Shown here piece after piece: positions 10,408-19,455 of a stretch of DNA of 64,000 nt. The position numbers were made by a program, and so were the translations under genes. This DNA comes from CAZJHX01 sp964545715 (GTDB lineage: Bacteria; Myxococcota_A; UBA9042; GCA-2863065), in assembly GCA_964545715.1 (NCBI GenBank), contig CAZJHX010000030.1, positions 1 through 64,000 of the forward strand. Direction: 5' to 3'. Numbering within the stretch: the stretch's first letter is position 1; the number at the start of each line of letters is the position of its first letter. The notes beneath the pieces were generated by a model. It worked only from the letters and a program-made list of their open reading frames with translations, ran no database searches and had not been told where the DNA came from.

Positions 10408-11265
10408 ATGCAGTTTTTCAATGGCAAGAAGGTCTTCATAACCGGGGGCAGCAGCGGCATCGGCAAGGCCGCGGCCAAGATGCTCGCGGGCTGGGGCGCC
10501 AGCGTTTACATCGCCGCCCGTGGCCAGAAGCGACTGGACGAGGCGCTGGAAGAGATCAAGGCGGCGGCGAGCGGCTCCGGACAGGTCTTTGGCGCGGTGG
10601 CGGTCGACATCAGTGACCGGGACGCGGTCAACGAGGCCGCCAAGACGGTGCTGGCGGGTCTGGGTGGCCTGGACGTGCTGATCAACAACGCCGGCATCGC
10701 GCACCCCGCGACGGTGCTGCAGACACCGGACGCCATCTTCGACTCGATGATGCAGGTGAACTACTTCGGCACGGTCAACGTGACGCGCGCGTTTCTGCCG
10801 CACTTCTACGAGCAGGGTACGGGGCACATCTGCATGGTCGCCTCCATGCTCGGCTTCATGGGCATCTACGGGTACACGGCCTACGCGGCCAGCAAGTACG
10901 CGGTCACCGGCTTCTCGGACTGCCTGCGCCAGGAGCTCATCGACCACAACATCGGGCTCACGGTGGTCTTCCCGCCTGACACAGACACCCCGCAGTTTCA
11001 CGAAGAGAACAAGATCAAGCCGCCCGAGACCAAGGCGATCGCGGGTGAGGTCAAGGCTATGACGGCCGAGGCCGTGGCGCTGTCGTCGCTGACGGGCATC
11101 GCCAAGCACCGCTACCACGTGGTCCCCGGCTTTGACGGCGCGTTTGCGTACTTCATGTACCGCCACTTTCCCGGCGTTGTCCGCTGGGTGATCGACGGCG
11201 CCCTCAAGAAATACCGTAAGACCCATCCGGTGAAGGGCGAACCAGGCCACAAGAAAGCAGCCTGA
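10408..11265 (+). CDS. 3-ketosphinganine (3-dehydrosphinganine) reductase-like SDR
   Basis: A 285-residue short-chain dehydrogenase. The Rossmann motif TGGSSGIG is at residues ~11-18, NNAG at ~93, catalytic Ser in VASMLG, and Tyr/Lys in YAASKYAV. After the active site it reads PPDTDTPQFHEENKIKPPETKAI. The PPDTDTP..EEN..KP.ET signature is characteristic of eukaryotic KDSR/TSC10 3-ketodihydrosphingosine reductases. The C-terminus has a hydrophobic segment (GAFAYFMYRHFPGVVRWVI) followed by a basic tail, as in KDSR membrane anchors. Inferred role: NADPH reduction of the 3-ketone of the aminoketone released by the PKS-AOS protein encoded downstream. First gene of a tight same-strand run to 20382. 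Confidence 0.8.
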   Translation: MQFFNGKKVFITGGSSGIGKAAAKMLAGWGASVYIAARGQKRLDEALEEIKAAASGSGQVFGAVAVDISDRDAVNEAAKTVLAGLGGLDVLINNAGIAHPATVLQTPDAIFDSMMQVNYFGTVNVTRAFLPHFYEQGTGHICMVASMLGFMGIYGYTAYAASKYAVTGFSDCLRQELIDHNIGLTVVFPPDTDTPQFHEENKIKPPETKAIAGEVKAMTAEAVALSSLTGIAKHRYHVVPGFDGAFAYFMYRHFPGVVRWVIDGALKKYRKTHPVKGEPGHKKAA

Positions 11266-11270
11266 TACCC

Positions 11271-11282
11271 CGTTTCGAAACG
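11271..11282. repeat. 12-bp perfect palindrome in an intergenic gap
   Basis: CGTTTCGAAACG lies 5 bp after the SDR stop and ~50 bp before the desaturase start. It could be an operator half-way into the operon or chance. No T-run follows, so it is not a convincing terminator. Confidence 0.3.
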
Positions 11283-11330
11283 AGTTCTATGTAGTTGCAC
11301 GCGCGCGCGTAAAGGACTAGATCACTCCCG

Positions 11331-12311
11331 ATGCGTTCTGGGGCAGAACTGTTGGCCGCGACGAAGCCGTTCGCGACAGAGGACCGAGGTACCACCTGGC
11401 GCCTTCTGGCGGAGGTGATGTTGGTGTGGGCCGCCTGCATGACCGCCATCCTGCTCGTGCCGTGGTGGCCCGCCAAGCTGGCGATCGCGGTGGTCACCGG
11501 CTTGGTGCAGATTCGGATTTTCATCTTTTATCACGACTACTTGCATGGGGCGATTCTGCGTAAGTCGCGGGCTGCTGAGATCATCATGTGGCTGGTCGGT
11601 TTCTACATGCTGGCGGTCAAGTCGGTCTGGCGCGAGACCCACAACTTTCATCACAAGAACAACGCCAAGATCATCGGTTCCTCCATCGGGTCCTTCCCCG
11701 TTCTCACCGTTGGCATGTACCGCGGGCTGGACCCGTTTACGCGCCTGAAATACCGCTTTGCGCGTCACCCGCTGACGATTTTTCTCGGTTATGTGCCCGT
11801 CTTCCTGATCGGGATGTCGCTGCAGCCCTTCCGCCGCAACGCCAAAAAGCACTGGCAGGCTCCGCTGGCCCTGCTGGTCCACTTTCTGGGCTTTGCAGCG
11901 GCGATCTACTTTCTCGGTCTCGTCACCGCGCTCTGCTTTTTGATCGTGCCCACGTGCGTGACGCTGGGAGCCGGCTCGTACCTCTTCTACGCGCAGCACA
12001 ACTTCCCCGACATTCAGCTGAAGGGCCGCCGCGACTGGGACTACACGTTCGCCGCACTGCGGTCCTCCAGCATGTTCGACATGCCGGGCCTGATGCACTG
12101 GGCCACGGGCAACATCGGGTACCACCACGTACACCATTTGAACCACCGCATTCCGTTCTATCGGCTGCCCGAAGCGATGGCGGCGATCGAAGAGCTGCAG
12201 CATCCGGGACGCACGTCCTGGCACGTTCGTGATATCAAGGCCTGCCTGAGTCTGGCCGTTTGGGATCCGGACCAGCAGCGGATGCTCACGTACTCCGAAG
12301 TTCGATACTAG
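11331..12311 (+). CDS. Membrane fatty acid desaturase/hydroxylase
   Basis: A 326-residue integral-membrane di-iron enzyme with the three histidine boxes HDYLHG (~65), HNFHH (~102) and HHVHH (~265), and hydrophobic segments between them. This is the FA_desaturase family (DesA/sphingolipid desaturase/hydroxylase type), which uses O2 and electrons to introduce a double bond or hydroxyl into a lipid acyl chain. It sits in a run with a sphinganine reductase-like SDR and a CFA-type methyltransferase. In fungi a sphingolipid delta-8 desaturase and a CFA-family C9-methyltransferase act in sequence, so the pairing is suggestive. The exact position and substrate cannot be read from sequence. Weak RBS upstream of the ATG at 11331. 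Confidence 0.8.
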   Translation: MRSGAELLAATKPFATEDRGTTWRLLAEVMLVWAACMTAILLVPWWPAKLAIAVVTGLVQIRIFIFYHDYLHGAILRKSRAAEIIMWLVGFYMLAVKSVWRETHNFHHKNNAKIIGSSIGSFPVLTVGMYRGLDPFTRLKYRFARHPLTIFLGYVPVFLIGMSLQPFRRNAKKHWQAPLALLVHFLGFAAAIYFLGLVTALCFLIVPTCVTLGAGSYLFYAQHNFPDIQLKGRRDWDYTFAALRSSSMFDMPGLMHWATGNIGYHHVHHLNHRIPFYRLPEAMAAIEELQHPGRTSWHVRDIKACLSLAVWDPDQQRMLTYSEVRY

Positions 12312-12332
12312 AGAAAGTCAGGGGAGAAGACC

Positions 12333-13181
12333 GTGTCCACCCAAGCTGAAGTGGAAGTCAGTTACGACGTCAGTAACGAGTTTTTCCGGCTGTGGCTCGA
12401 TGAGCGCATGAACTACACGTGCGGCATTTACGACGGCACCGACAACCTCGAGGTCGCTCAGCTGCAGAAGCTGGAGTGGCTGCACAACGCCGCCCACGTG
12501 AACCCCGACAAGCGCGTGCTGGACATCGGCTGCGGCTGGGGCGCCAACTTGGAGTACCTGTCCTGCAACAAGGGCGTGAAGGCCGCCACCGGCATCACCC
12601 TGTCGCGCGCGCAGTGCGAGGAGGTCCTGTCCCGCAAGATGCCGGGCGTGGACGCCAAGGTCTGCGATTACCGCGAGTTCCAGCCCGAAGAGAAGTTCGA
12701 TGCGGTGATCTCGATCTGCATGATGGAGCACATCGCCCGCCCCGAAGAGGCGCGCGAGGGCAAGCACATCGGCCTGTACCGCGACTACTTCCGGCGCGCT
12801 CACTCGTGGACGAACCCGGGCAGCTGGTTTGGGCTGCAGACCATCCTTCGCAACAAGGTCCCGCGCATCAAGCAGGACCTGATCGACGTCGGCTGGCTGA
12901 CTTATGAGATCTTTCCGGGCGGCCTCTCGCTGCGCCTGGAGGACGTCGTCAAAGCGGTGAACCCCTACTGGGAGATCATGGAGATCAAGACCCGCCGCGA
13001 GGACTACGGCAAGACCTGCGCCGAGTGGCTGCGTCGCATGCGTGACCACGAAGGGCACATCCGCGAGAAGTGGGGCGACAAGGTCTTCGACGACTACGAC
13101 CGTTACCTGCGCACGTGCGTGCGCGCGTTTGAGATGCACTACCAGTCGCTGGCGCAGTACAGCTTGCGCCGGATCGATTGA
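12333..13181 (+). CDS. CFA/mycolic-acid cyclopropane synthase-like SAM methyltransferase
   Basis: A 282-residue SAM-dependent lipid methyltransferase with the family signature SYDVSNEFFRLWLDERMNYTCGIY, SAM-binding VLDIGCGWGANLEYL, and GITLSRAQCEE. Its length is closer to mycobacterial CmaA/MmaA enzymes and the fungal sphingolipid C9-methyltransferase core than to E. coli Cfa (~382), because the extra N-terminal domain is absent. It would methylenate or methylate a double bond, possibly the one made by the preceding desaturase. GTG start at 12333 preceded by GGGGAGAAGA, 21 bp after the desaturase stop. The free ACP gene begins 11 bp after its stop, consistent with one operon. Confidence 0.8.
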   Translation: MSTQAEVEVSYDVSNEFFRLWLDERMNYTCGIYDGTDNLEVAQLQKLEWLHNAAHVNPDKRVLDIGCGWGANLEYLSCNKGVKAATGITLSRAQCEEVLSRKMPGVDAKVCDYREFQPEEKFDAVISICMMEHIARPEEAREGKHIGLYRDYFRRAHSWTNPGSWFGLQTILRNKVPRIKQDLIDVGWLTYEIFPGGLSLRLEDVVKAVNPYWEIMEIKTRREDYGKTCAEWLRRMRDHEGHIREKWGDKVFDDYDRYLRTCVRAFEMHYQSLAQYSLRRID

Positions 13182-13192
13182 GGAGAAACACC

Positions 13193-13441
13193 ATGACTGA
13201 CACAGACATCATCACGCTCGTGAAGGAGGCCTTGGAAGAGGTCGCTCCGGGCCGGTCCAAAGAGATCAAAGGCGACGGGCTGGACGTGAGCATTCGCGAT
13301 CTGGCCATCGACTCGGTAGCCACCATGGAGATGGTCGGCTGCATCGAGGAGCGCCTGGGCACCACCTTCCCCGACGAGGAGCTGGTCGCCGTGAACAAGC
13401 TGAGCGATCTGGCGGTCATGATCCGCCGCTCGGCCGCTTAG
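13193..13441 (+). CDS. Free-standing acyl carrier protein
   Basis: An 82-residue acidic four-helix carrier protein; LAIDSVATMEMVGCIEE contains the phosphopantetheine-accepting Ser in the DSV motif. The ATG at 13193 follows GGAGAAACACC, which is a better start than earlier in-frame codons overlapping the methyltransferase. It lies directly upstream of the PKS (9 bp) and in the same cluster as a FAAL, so it is the probable acceptor of the activated starter fatty acid. Free ACPs also accompany serine palmitoyltransferases in several bacterial sphingolipid clusters (as in Caulobacter), where the SPT uses acyl-ACP. Not a general housekeeping AcpP: fabF/fabD neighbours are absent. Confidence 0.88.
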   Translation: MTDTDIITLVKEALEEVAPGRSKEIKGDGLDVSIRDLAIDSVATMEMVGCIEERLGTTFPDEELVAVNKLSDLAVMIRRSAA

Positions 13442-13450
13442 GAGCGTCCG

Positions 13451-16400
13451 ATGTCCAGCGGTCGTCCATCCCATCAGATCGCCATCGTCGGGATGGGCTG
13501 CCGATTCGCGGACGCCCCGGATCTGCATCGCTTCTGGGAGATGACCCTGGCGGGTCGGGACGGCTTCGGCCCGGTCCCTGAGAACCGCTGGCTCCACGAC
13601 GCGTTTTTCGACGCGAATCCCCGCGCCAAAGACAAGAGCTACGCGCCCACGGGGGCGTTTATCCAGGACGTGCGGTCGTTTCCGGCCGTGGCGCTCGGGG
13701 TGCCGCCGCGACGCGTCGAGGTTATGGATCCACAGCAGCGGCTGGCCTTGTGGGTGTCCCTGCAGGCGGTCGAGGACGCGGGCCGGTCGGCGGAGCAGCT
13801 GCCGCATAAGACGGGTGTTTATCTCGGGGTTACGGCCGTCGAGTACCGCACTCTGCAAGCAGGTCGAATCCTGGCGCAGCTGATGGCCAGCGGCGCGATG
13901 GGTGATCCCGTTGAGGACGCCGAGGGGCTGGCCGCAGCGGTCGCGCGTCTGGTTCCTGCGCGTGCGTTTACGGCACCCGGGCTGCTGGCCAACATGGTCG
14001 CTGCCACTGTGGCCCAGGAGCTGCGGCTGCACGGTCCGGCGTTTACCACCGATGCCGCCTGCGCATCGTCGCTGGTCGCGATCTCGGACGCGGTCAACGC
14101 CCTGCGCAGCGGCGCTGTGGATGCGGCGCTGGCGGGCGGGGTGTACGTGTGCCTGACGCCGGAGCATCACATCGCGTTCTCGCGCATCGGCGCCATGAGC
14201 AGGCAGGGGCGCTGTCTGCCGTTTGACGACCGCGCGGACGGCTTTGTGCAGGGCGACGGCTGCGGCGTGCTGGTGCTCAAGCGCCTGGCGGACGCGCAGC
14301 GTGACGGCGACCGGATCTACGCGACGATCGACGGCATCGCGGCCAACAACGACGGCGGCGGCGACGGTCCTATGGCTCCGGTCCAGTCAGGGCAGGTCGA
14401 GTGCATCCGCGCTGCGTGGGAGGACGCCGGCCTGGCCACCGACGCGCTGGGTTACGCCGAGGCGCACGGCACCGGGACCACGGTCGGCGACCGCATCGAG
14501 TTCGCGGGGTTGGTCGAGTCGTTGGGCGGCGAGGCGCCGGTCGCCTTGGGCTCGTGCAAGGCCAACGTGGGCCACACGATGTCCGCAGCCGGTGTGGCGG
14601 GCGTGATTCGCGCGGCGCTGGCGGTGCACCACAAGACGCTGCCGCCGATGGCCGGTTTCGAAACACCGAAGCCGGAGCTGCCGCTGGAGGAGTCGAGGTT
14701 CTTCATCCCGACAACCCCGCAGGTCTGGGGCGCTGACCAGCGCGTAGCCACTGTCAGCTCCTTCGGATTTGGCGGGACAAACGTGCACGCCGTGCTGCAG
14801 TCGGCGGTCGCGGCAGAGACGGTGGCGGCAGAGCAGGCGGAGCTTGTGCTGATGTCGGCGCCGGACGAGGCGTCCTTACGTGACCTCGCGGCACGGTCGG
14901 CAGACGCGATAGAGGCTGACCCCAAGGTGACCGTGGCCGGTGTAGCGCGGGCCTGGGCCGGTCGCCGCAGGCAGCCGGCGCGGCTGGGTGTGGTCGCGGC
15001 CAATCGGCAGGAGCTGGTCGAGCGGCTGCGGGAGATCGGTCCCGGTACGGCGATCGGCACCGCGGAAGAGGCGCCCTCGATCGCCTTCATGTATCCGGGC
15101 CAGGGCGCTCAGCGGACCGGGATGCTGCGCGACATACGCAGGCGCTTCGATGTGGTGCGCGAGACCCTGGACCAGCTCAGTGGGCTGGTAGAGCCGACCA
15201 TCAGCGACCTGCTGTATCCCGCTGTGGACGACGACGCGGCGGCCGCGCGGCTGACGGCGACCGAGAACTGCCAGCCGGCGCTTTTGACCGTCGGGGTGGC
15301 GTTGACGCGCCTGCTGTCTGAGTTGGGTGTGCGGCCGACACACGTAGCCGGGCACTCGGTCGGCGAGTTCACGGCGGCGGTGGCGGCCGGTGTGCTCACA
15401 GCAGAGGACGGTGTGCGCTGGACGTCTGCGCGTGGGCGCGCAATGGCGGCCTTGTCGGGGGACTGCGGGGCCATGGTCGCGCTGGTCGTCGACCGGGAGA
15501 CCGCCCGGGGCCTGCTGGTGGATGGCGCGGTTATCGCCAACCTGAATCACCCCAAACAGACGGTGGTGTCGGGTACGACAGCGGCGGTGGATGCGGTCGC
15601 GGCACGTGCCAGGGCGGCCGGCGTGAAGGCGGTTGAGCTGGCGGTCAGTCACGGCTTCCACTCGCCGGTGCTGGCGGCGCTCGACCTGGACAGCGTCGTG
15701 GACGCGCTGCCGCTTGCTGATCCGGCCGTTCCGCTCGTGTCCTGCATCAAAGACGGCGCGTACGTAGACGCGGCGGATGCGCGCGAGGTTTTCAAGGCTC
15801 ACGCGACGTCGCCCGTGGACTTTGTGCGCACGTTGACGCACCTCGACGCGGACCTGTTGCTGCAGGTAGGCGCGGGTGGACCGCTGCAGGGCTTCGCGCG
15901 CGGCGCCAAACGACCGGCGCTGACGCTGGCTTCTACGGATGATGCGGACGGTGGATGCTCGCTTTTGCTGGCGCTGGCGCGGCTGTGGACACGTGGCGTT
16001 GAGCTGGATGTGACGGCGATCACGGCGCAGGCGGCGGTGGTGTCAGTGCCGCCTACGGTGCTTGCCACACGTGAATACTGGGCCGTGCGCGACGAGGCGA
16101 TCGGCCAGGTTCGGCTGTCAGGCGCCACGCAAGCTAAGACGCAGGCGGTCGTGGAGGCGGTCGAGGCCCCCACCAGCGGCGGCTCAGTCGCCGAAACGGT
16201 CATGCAGGCCGTCGCTCGTGCCAGCGCCTATCCCCGCAATGCGCTGCGCGAAGACATGAAGCTGGCGGACGATCTGGGCTTCGACTCGATGATGCTGGCC
16301 GAGCTGACGGCGGACCTCACCAAGGTCGTGCCGGGCCTGTCGGGCATTCCCCAGGAGCTGATGATCAACGGGCCCACGATCGGGCAGCTGATCGCGTTTG

Positions 16401-19400
16401 CCGAGTCGCCCGAGCTGGCTGAGCCGGACTACGACGATGACGCGCCGCTGGGCCGCTATGAGCCGGTATGGGTGGCGGCGCCGCAGGATCCAGGCCCCGC
16501 GCGCGATGGCGACGTCATTGTGCATATCGTGGATGCGCCGTCCGTGCCTGTGCTGGCGGTTCTGGCCGGGGAGGTCGAGGCTCCGGATCTGGCCGCGCCG
16601 CTGATCGAGCGGCTGGATCGCGCCGCCGGGCTCGGGCAGACGCCGGACGTCATCGTGCTGTGTCGTTGGGATGACCCGTGGGCAGAGGCGCTGGCCGGTG
16701 TTGTTCGCACCACTGCTCGCGAGTGGCCTGATGCCGTCTGCAAGTGCATCCGTGTCCAGGGCCCGCTCGTCCAATCCATCGCGGACGCCGAGCGTCGCAG
16801 CACCGATAAGAGCGTGGACGTGCTGCTGAAGATGGGCCGGCGCTTCGTACGCGGCACCAGGCTGCTGGCCGAGGGCGTTGAGCCGTGGCAGCCGGCCGCC
16901 GATGAGGTGGTGCTGGTCACAGGCGGTACGCGCGGGATCGGCAAGCGGTTGGCGGATCACCTGCAGACGCAAGGCGCTACCGTGCTGCGGTTGGGTCGGG
17001 CCCAGGCGGACGTTACGGACCTGGCGGCGCTGCAAAACTATCTGGCGGACAAGCCCCCGGTGACCGCGCTGGTGCATGCGGCGGGGCTGCTGGCGGACGG
17101 ACCGCTTGGATCGGTTAGCGCGGACCGAGGCCGGCTGGCCCGAGACGTCAAATGGCGTGGCTGGCTGAACGCGATCGTGGCGTGTGGAGCGTCGTTGGAG
17201 CGGGCGCTGGCGATCGGGAGCTGGGCGGGGCGCTTCGGCAACCGCCATCAAGTGCACTATGCCGCCGCAAACGCGCTGGTGTCCGGCCTGGCTGAGCACC
17301 TACCGGAGCGGCTCTCGGTCAGCGTCCCCGAGTTTGGTCCGTGGACCAGCTCGGAGATGGTCGCGTCCATTCCCACGGGCGTGCAGGCGGCGATGCGGTC
17401 GCAGGGCATCGACTTTGTGGGCGACACCGCTGGTTTGACGGCGCTGCTGGAAGAGCTTTCGGTAGGGCAGGGCGCGGTCGTTCGCGGACGCACGGTCCCG
17501 GCGTCCCTGCGGCGGGTGGAGCAGACCCGGGTACTGTCCGTGACGACAAGCCCGTATCTGGCGGATCACGCGATCGCCGGCAAGCCGGTGCTTCCGCTGG
17601 CGCGGGCTGCGGGAATGCTCGTCGAGGTCGTAGGCCGCGTCGCTCCGTTTGAGCTGCGCGACTTGACGCTGTATCAGGGCGTCGCCGTGGCTGAGCCCGT
17701 CACGCTCAAGCTGACCGTCGATGGCGACACCGCCGAGCTGCACAACGGCGACGTGCTTTGCTATCGGGCCGCTGTTCGCCCGCCGGCGCCGTCGGACGAC
17801 GTCATTCGTCGCGAGGGGGGCCAGGCGCCGACCTTGACGCTGGACAAGTTCTACGCGGAGCACACCTTCCACGGGCCGCTGCTACAGGGCATTACGGCTA
17901 TCGATGGCATTGGCGAAGACTTCATCCGCGGTCGCGTTCGCGTCGGCACCGACGGCCCGATCGACATGCTGGCGCTGGATAGCGCGATGCAGTTGACCGC
18001 GTATGTCGCGGCCACCCGCTTTGGTCGTGGTGGCACGCCGGTGGGCATCGAGCGGTACGTCCAGCACCGGCCGTGGCCGCAGGGGCAGGTAGACGCGCAG
18101 GCCGTGTTTGCGCCGGGCGAGTCGGATCGATTCAGTGCGGACATCGCGTTTCATGCGCAAACCGGCGAGCTGGTCGCGACCGCTGAGGGCGTCGTCGCGC
18201 AGCTGCGCAAGGTCGAGGACAAGCCGGAGGTCAAGGCCGAGTGGACCGACCCGGCAGCCTGGCCCGAGTACGTGGCGCTGCGGCAGCGAATGGAGCAGGT
18301 TGCGCAGCTGGGCGTAGCCAACCCGTACTTCGATCTGCACCAGGGCACGGCGCGCGACACAACGATCATCGACGGTCGGGAGATCATCCACTTCTCGTCC
18401 TACAACTATCTGGGCTTGTCGGGCGATCCGCGCATTCGGGCGGACGTGGCCAACGCCATGGAGCGGTACGGCACCTCGGTCAGCGCGTCCCGCGTGGCAT
18501 CCGGCGAGCGCCCGTTTCACCGTGAGCTGGAGGCGGGGTTGGCTGCCGCGCTGGGTGTGGAGGACGCCATCGCGTTCCCCAGCGGTCACGCGACCAACGT
18601 GACGACGATCGGCCACCTGTTCGGCGACAAGGACCTCATCCTGCACGACGAGCTGATCCACGACTCGTGCCTGCAGGGCATCAAGCTCTCCGGCGCCGCA
18701 CGTCGCGGCTTCCGGCACGATGATCCACAGCATCTGGAGTCCCAGCTGCAGCAGCTGCGCGGGCACTACGAGAAGGTGCTGGTGCTTATCGAGGGCGTCT
18801 ACTCGATGGACGGCGACATCGCCAACCTGCCCGAGTTCCTGCGCATCAAAGAGCGGTGGGGCTGCCTGCTGATGATCGATGAGGCGCACAGCTTCGGCAC
18901 CGTCGGCAAGACCGGCTGCGGGCTGCGTGAGCACTTCGGCATCGAGGGGCCGCGCGTCGATATCTGGATGGGCACCATGTCCAAGTCGCTGGCGTCGATG
19001 GGCGGCTGGATTGCGGGTCGGCGAGAGCTGATCGAGTACATGCGCTACACCACGCCCGGCTTTGTGTTTGCCGCCGGGATGACGCCCACCATCGGCCAGG
19101 CCGCGTTGTCCGCGCTGGGTCTGATGAAAGAAGAGCCCTGGCGCGTCGAGCGGCTGCAGCACAACTGCCGCTTCTTCTACGAGCGCCTGCACGAGCGCGG
19201 CATCAACACGGGCGACGCGGTCGGCGCCTCCCCGGTCATGCCGGTGATCACCGGTGACTCCATGCAGGCGATGATGCTGGCCGATCGCCTGCTGCACGCC
19301 GGCATCAACGCCAAGCCGATCGTCTTTCCGGCGGTCGCCGAAGACGCGGCTCGGCTGCGCTTTTTCCTCACCGCGCTGCACACCGAAGAGCAGCTCACCC

Positions 19401-19450
19401 ATTCCGCGACGGAGATCGCGAACATCCTGTCCGATATCCGGAGGTCGTAG
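13451..19450 (+). CDS. Type I PKS fused to alpha-oxoamine synthase (KS-AT-ACP-KR-DH-AOS)
   Basis: 1999 residues. Ketosynthase ~8-440: Cys204 in DAACASS, His339 in EAHGTGTTVGD, His375 in NVGH. Acyltransferase ~540-860: Ser636 in GHSVGE and H734-GFH, consistent with malonyl selection. ACP ~910-975: Ser946 in LGFDSMML. Ketoreductase ~1150-1290: TGGTRGIG at 1157, Ser1257, Tyr1270. Dehydratase ~1360-1530: His1373 in HAIAGKPVLP and Asp1510 in DSAMQ. The last ~400 residues are a full PLP-dependent alpha-oxoamine synthase (SPT/BioF type): NYLGL, IDEAHSFG with Asp1810, PLP Lys1845 in TMSKSLAS. There is no enoylreductase or thioesterase. The ACP-before-KR-DH order and DAACASS resemble PUFA synthase PfaA. 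Predicted: extend a FAAL-supplied acyl-ACP, leave a 2-enoyl thioester, release it by decarboxylative condensation with an amino acid. Confidence 0.9.
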   Translation: MSSGRPSHQIAIVGMGCRFADAPDLHRFWEMTLAGRDGFGPVPENRWLHDAFFDANPRAKDKSYAPTGAFIQDVRSFPAVALGVPPRRVEVMDPQQRLALWVSLQAVEDAGRSAEQLPHKTGVYLGVTAVEYRTLQAGRILAQLMASGAMGDPVEDAEGLAAAVARLVPARAFTAPGLLANMVAATVAQELRLHGPAFTTDAACASSLVAISDAVNALRSGAVDAALAGGVYVCLTPEHHIAFSRIGAMSRQGRCLPFDDRADGFVQGDGCGVLVLKRLADAQRDGDRIYATIDGIAANNDGGGDGPMAPVQSGQVECIRAAWEDAGLATDALGYAEAHGTGTTVGDRIEFAGLVESLGGEAPVALGSCKANVGHTMSAAGVAGVIRAALAVHHKTLPPMAGFETPKPELPLEESRFFIPTTPQVWGADQRVATVSSFGFGGTNVHAVLQSAVAAETVAAEQAELVLMSAPDEASLRDLAARSADAIEADPKVTVAGVARAWAGRRRQPARLGVVAANRQELVERLREIGPGTAIGTAEEAPSIAFMYPGQGAQRTGMLRDIRRRFDVVRETLDQLSGLVEPTISDLLYPAVDDDAAAARLTATENCQPALLTVGVALTRLLSELGVRPTHVAGHSVGEFTAAVAAGVLTAEDGVRWTSARGRAMAALSGDCGAMVALVVDRETARGLLVDGAVIANLNHPKQTVVSGTTAAVDAVAARARAAGVKAVELAVSHGFHSPVLAALDLDSVVDALPLADPAVPLVSCIKDGAYVDAADAREVFKAHATSPVDFVRTLTHLDADLLLQVGAGGPLQGFARGAKRPALTLASTDDADGGCSLLLALARLWTRGVELDVTAITAQAAVVSVPPTVLATREYWAVRDEAIGQVRLSGATQAKTQAVVEAVEAPTSGGSVAETVMQAVARASAYPRNALREDMKLADDLGFDSMMLAELTADLTKVVPGLSGIPQELMINGPTIGQLIAFAESPELAEPDYDDDAPLGRYEPVWVAAPQDPGPARDGDVIVHIVDAPSVPVLAVLAGEVEAPDLAAPLIERLDRAAGLGQTPDVIVLCRWDDPWAEALAGVVRTTAREWPDAVCKCIRVQGPLVQSIADAERRSTDKSVDVLLKMGRRFVRGTRLLAEGVEPWQPAADEVVLVTGGTRGIGKRLADHLQTQGATVLRLGRAQADVTDLAALQNYLADKPPVTALVHAAGLLADGPLGSVSADRGRLARDVKWRGWLNAIVACGASLERALAIGSWAGRFGNRHQVHYAAANALVSGLAEHLPERLSVSVPEFGPWTSSEMVASIPTGVQAAMRSQGIDFVGDTAGLTALLEELSVGQGAVVRGRTVPASLRRVEQTRVLSVTTSPYLADHAIAGKPVLPLARAAGMLVEVVGRVAPFELRDLTLYQGVAVAEPVTLKLTVDGDTAELHNGDVLCYRAAVRPPAPSDDVIRREGGQAPTLTLDKFYAEHTFHGPLLQGITAIDGIGEDFIRGRVRVGTDGPIDMLALDSAMQLTAYVAATRFGRGGTPVGIERYVQHRPWPQGQVDAQAVFAPGESDRFSADIAFHAQTGELVATAEGVVAQLRKVEDKPEVKAEWTDPAAWPEYVALRQRMEQVAQLGVANPYFDLHQGTARDTTIIDGREIIHFSSYNYLGLSGDPRIRADVANAMERYGTSVSASRVASGERPFHRELEAGLAAALGVEDAIAFPSGHATNVTTIGHLFGDKDLILHDELIHDSCLQGIKLSGAARRGFRHDDPQHLESQLQQLRGHYEKVLVLIEGVYSMDGDIANLPEFLRIKERWGCLLMIDEAHSFGTVGKTGCGLREHFGIEGPRVDIWMGTMSKSLASMGGWIAGRRELIEYMRYTTPGFVFAAGMTPTIGQAALSALGLMKEEPWRVERLQHNCRFFYERLHERGINTGDAVGASPVMPVITGDSMQAMMLADRLLHAGINAKPIVFPAVAEDAARLRFFLTALHTEEQLTHSATEIANILSDIRRS

Positions 19451-19455
19451 CTCAC

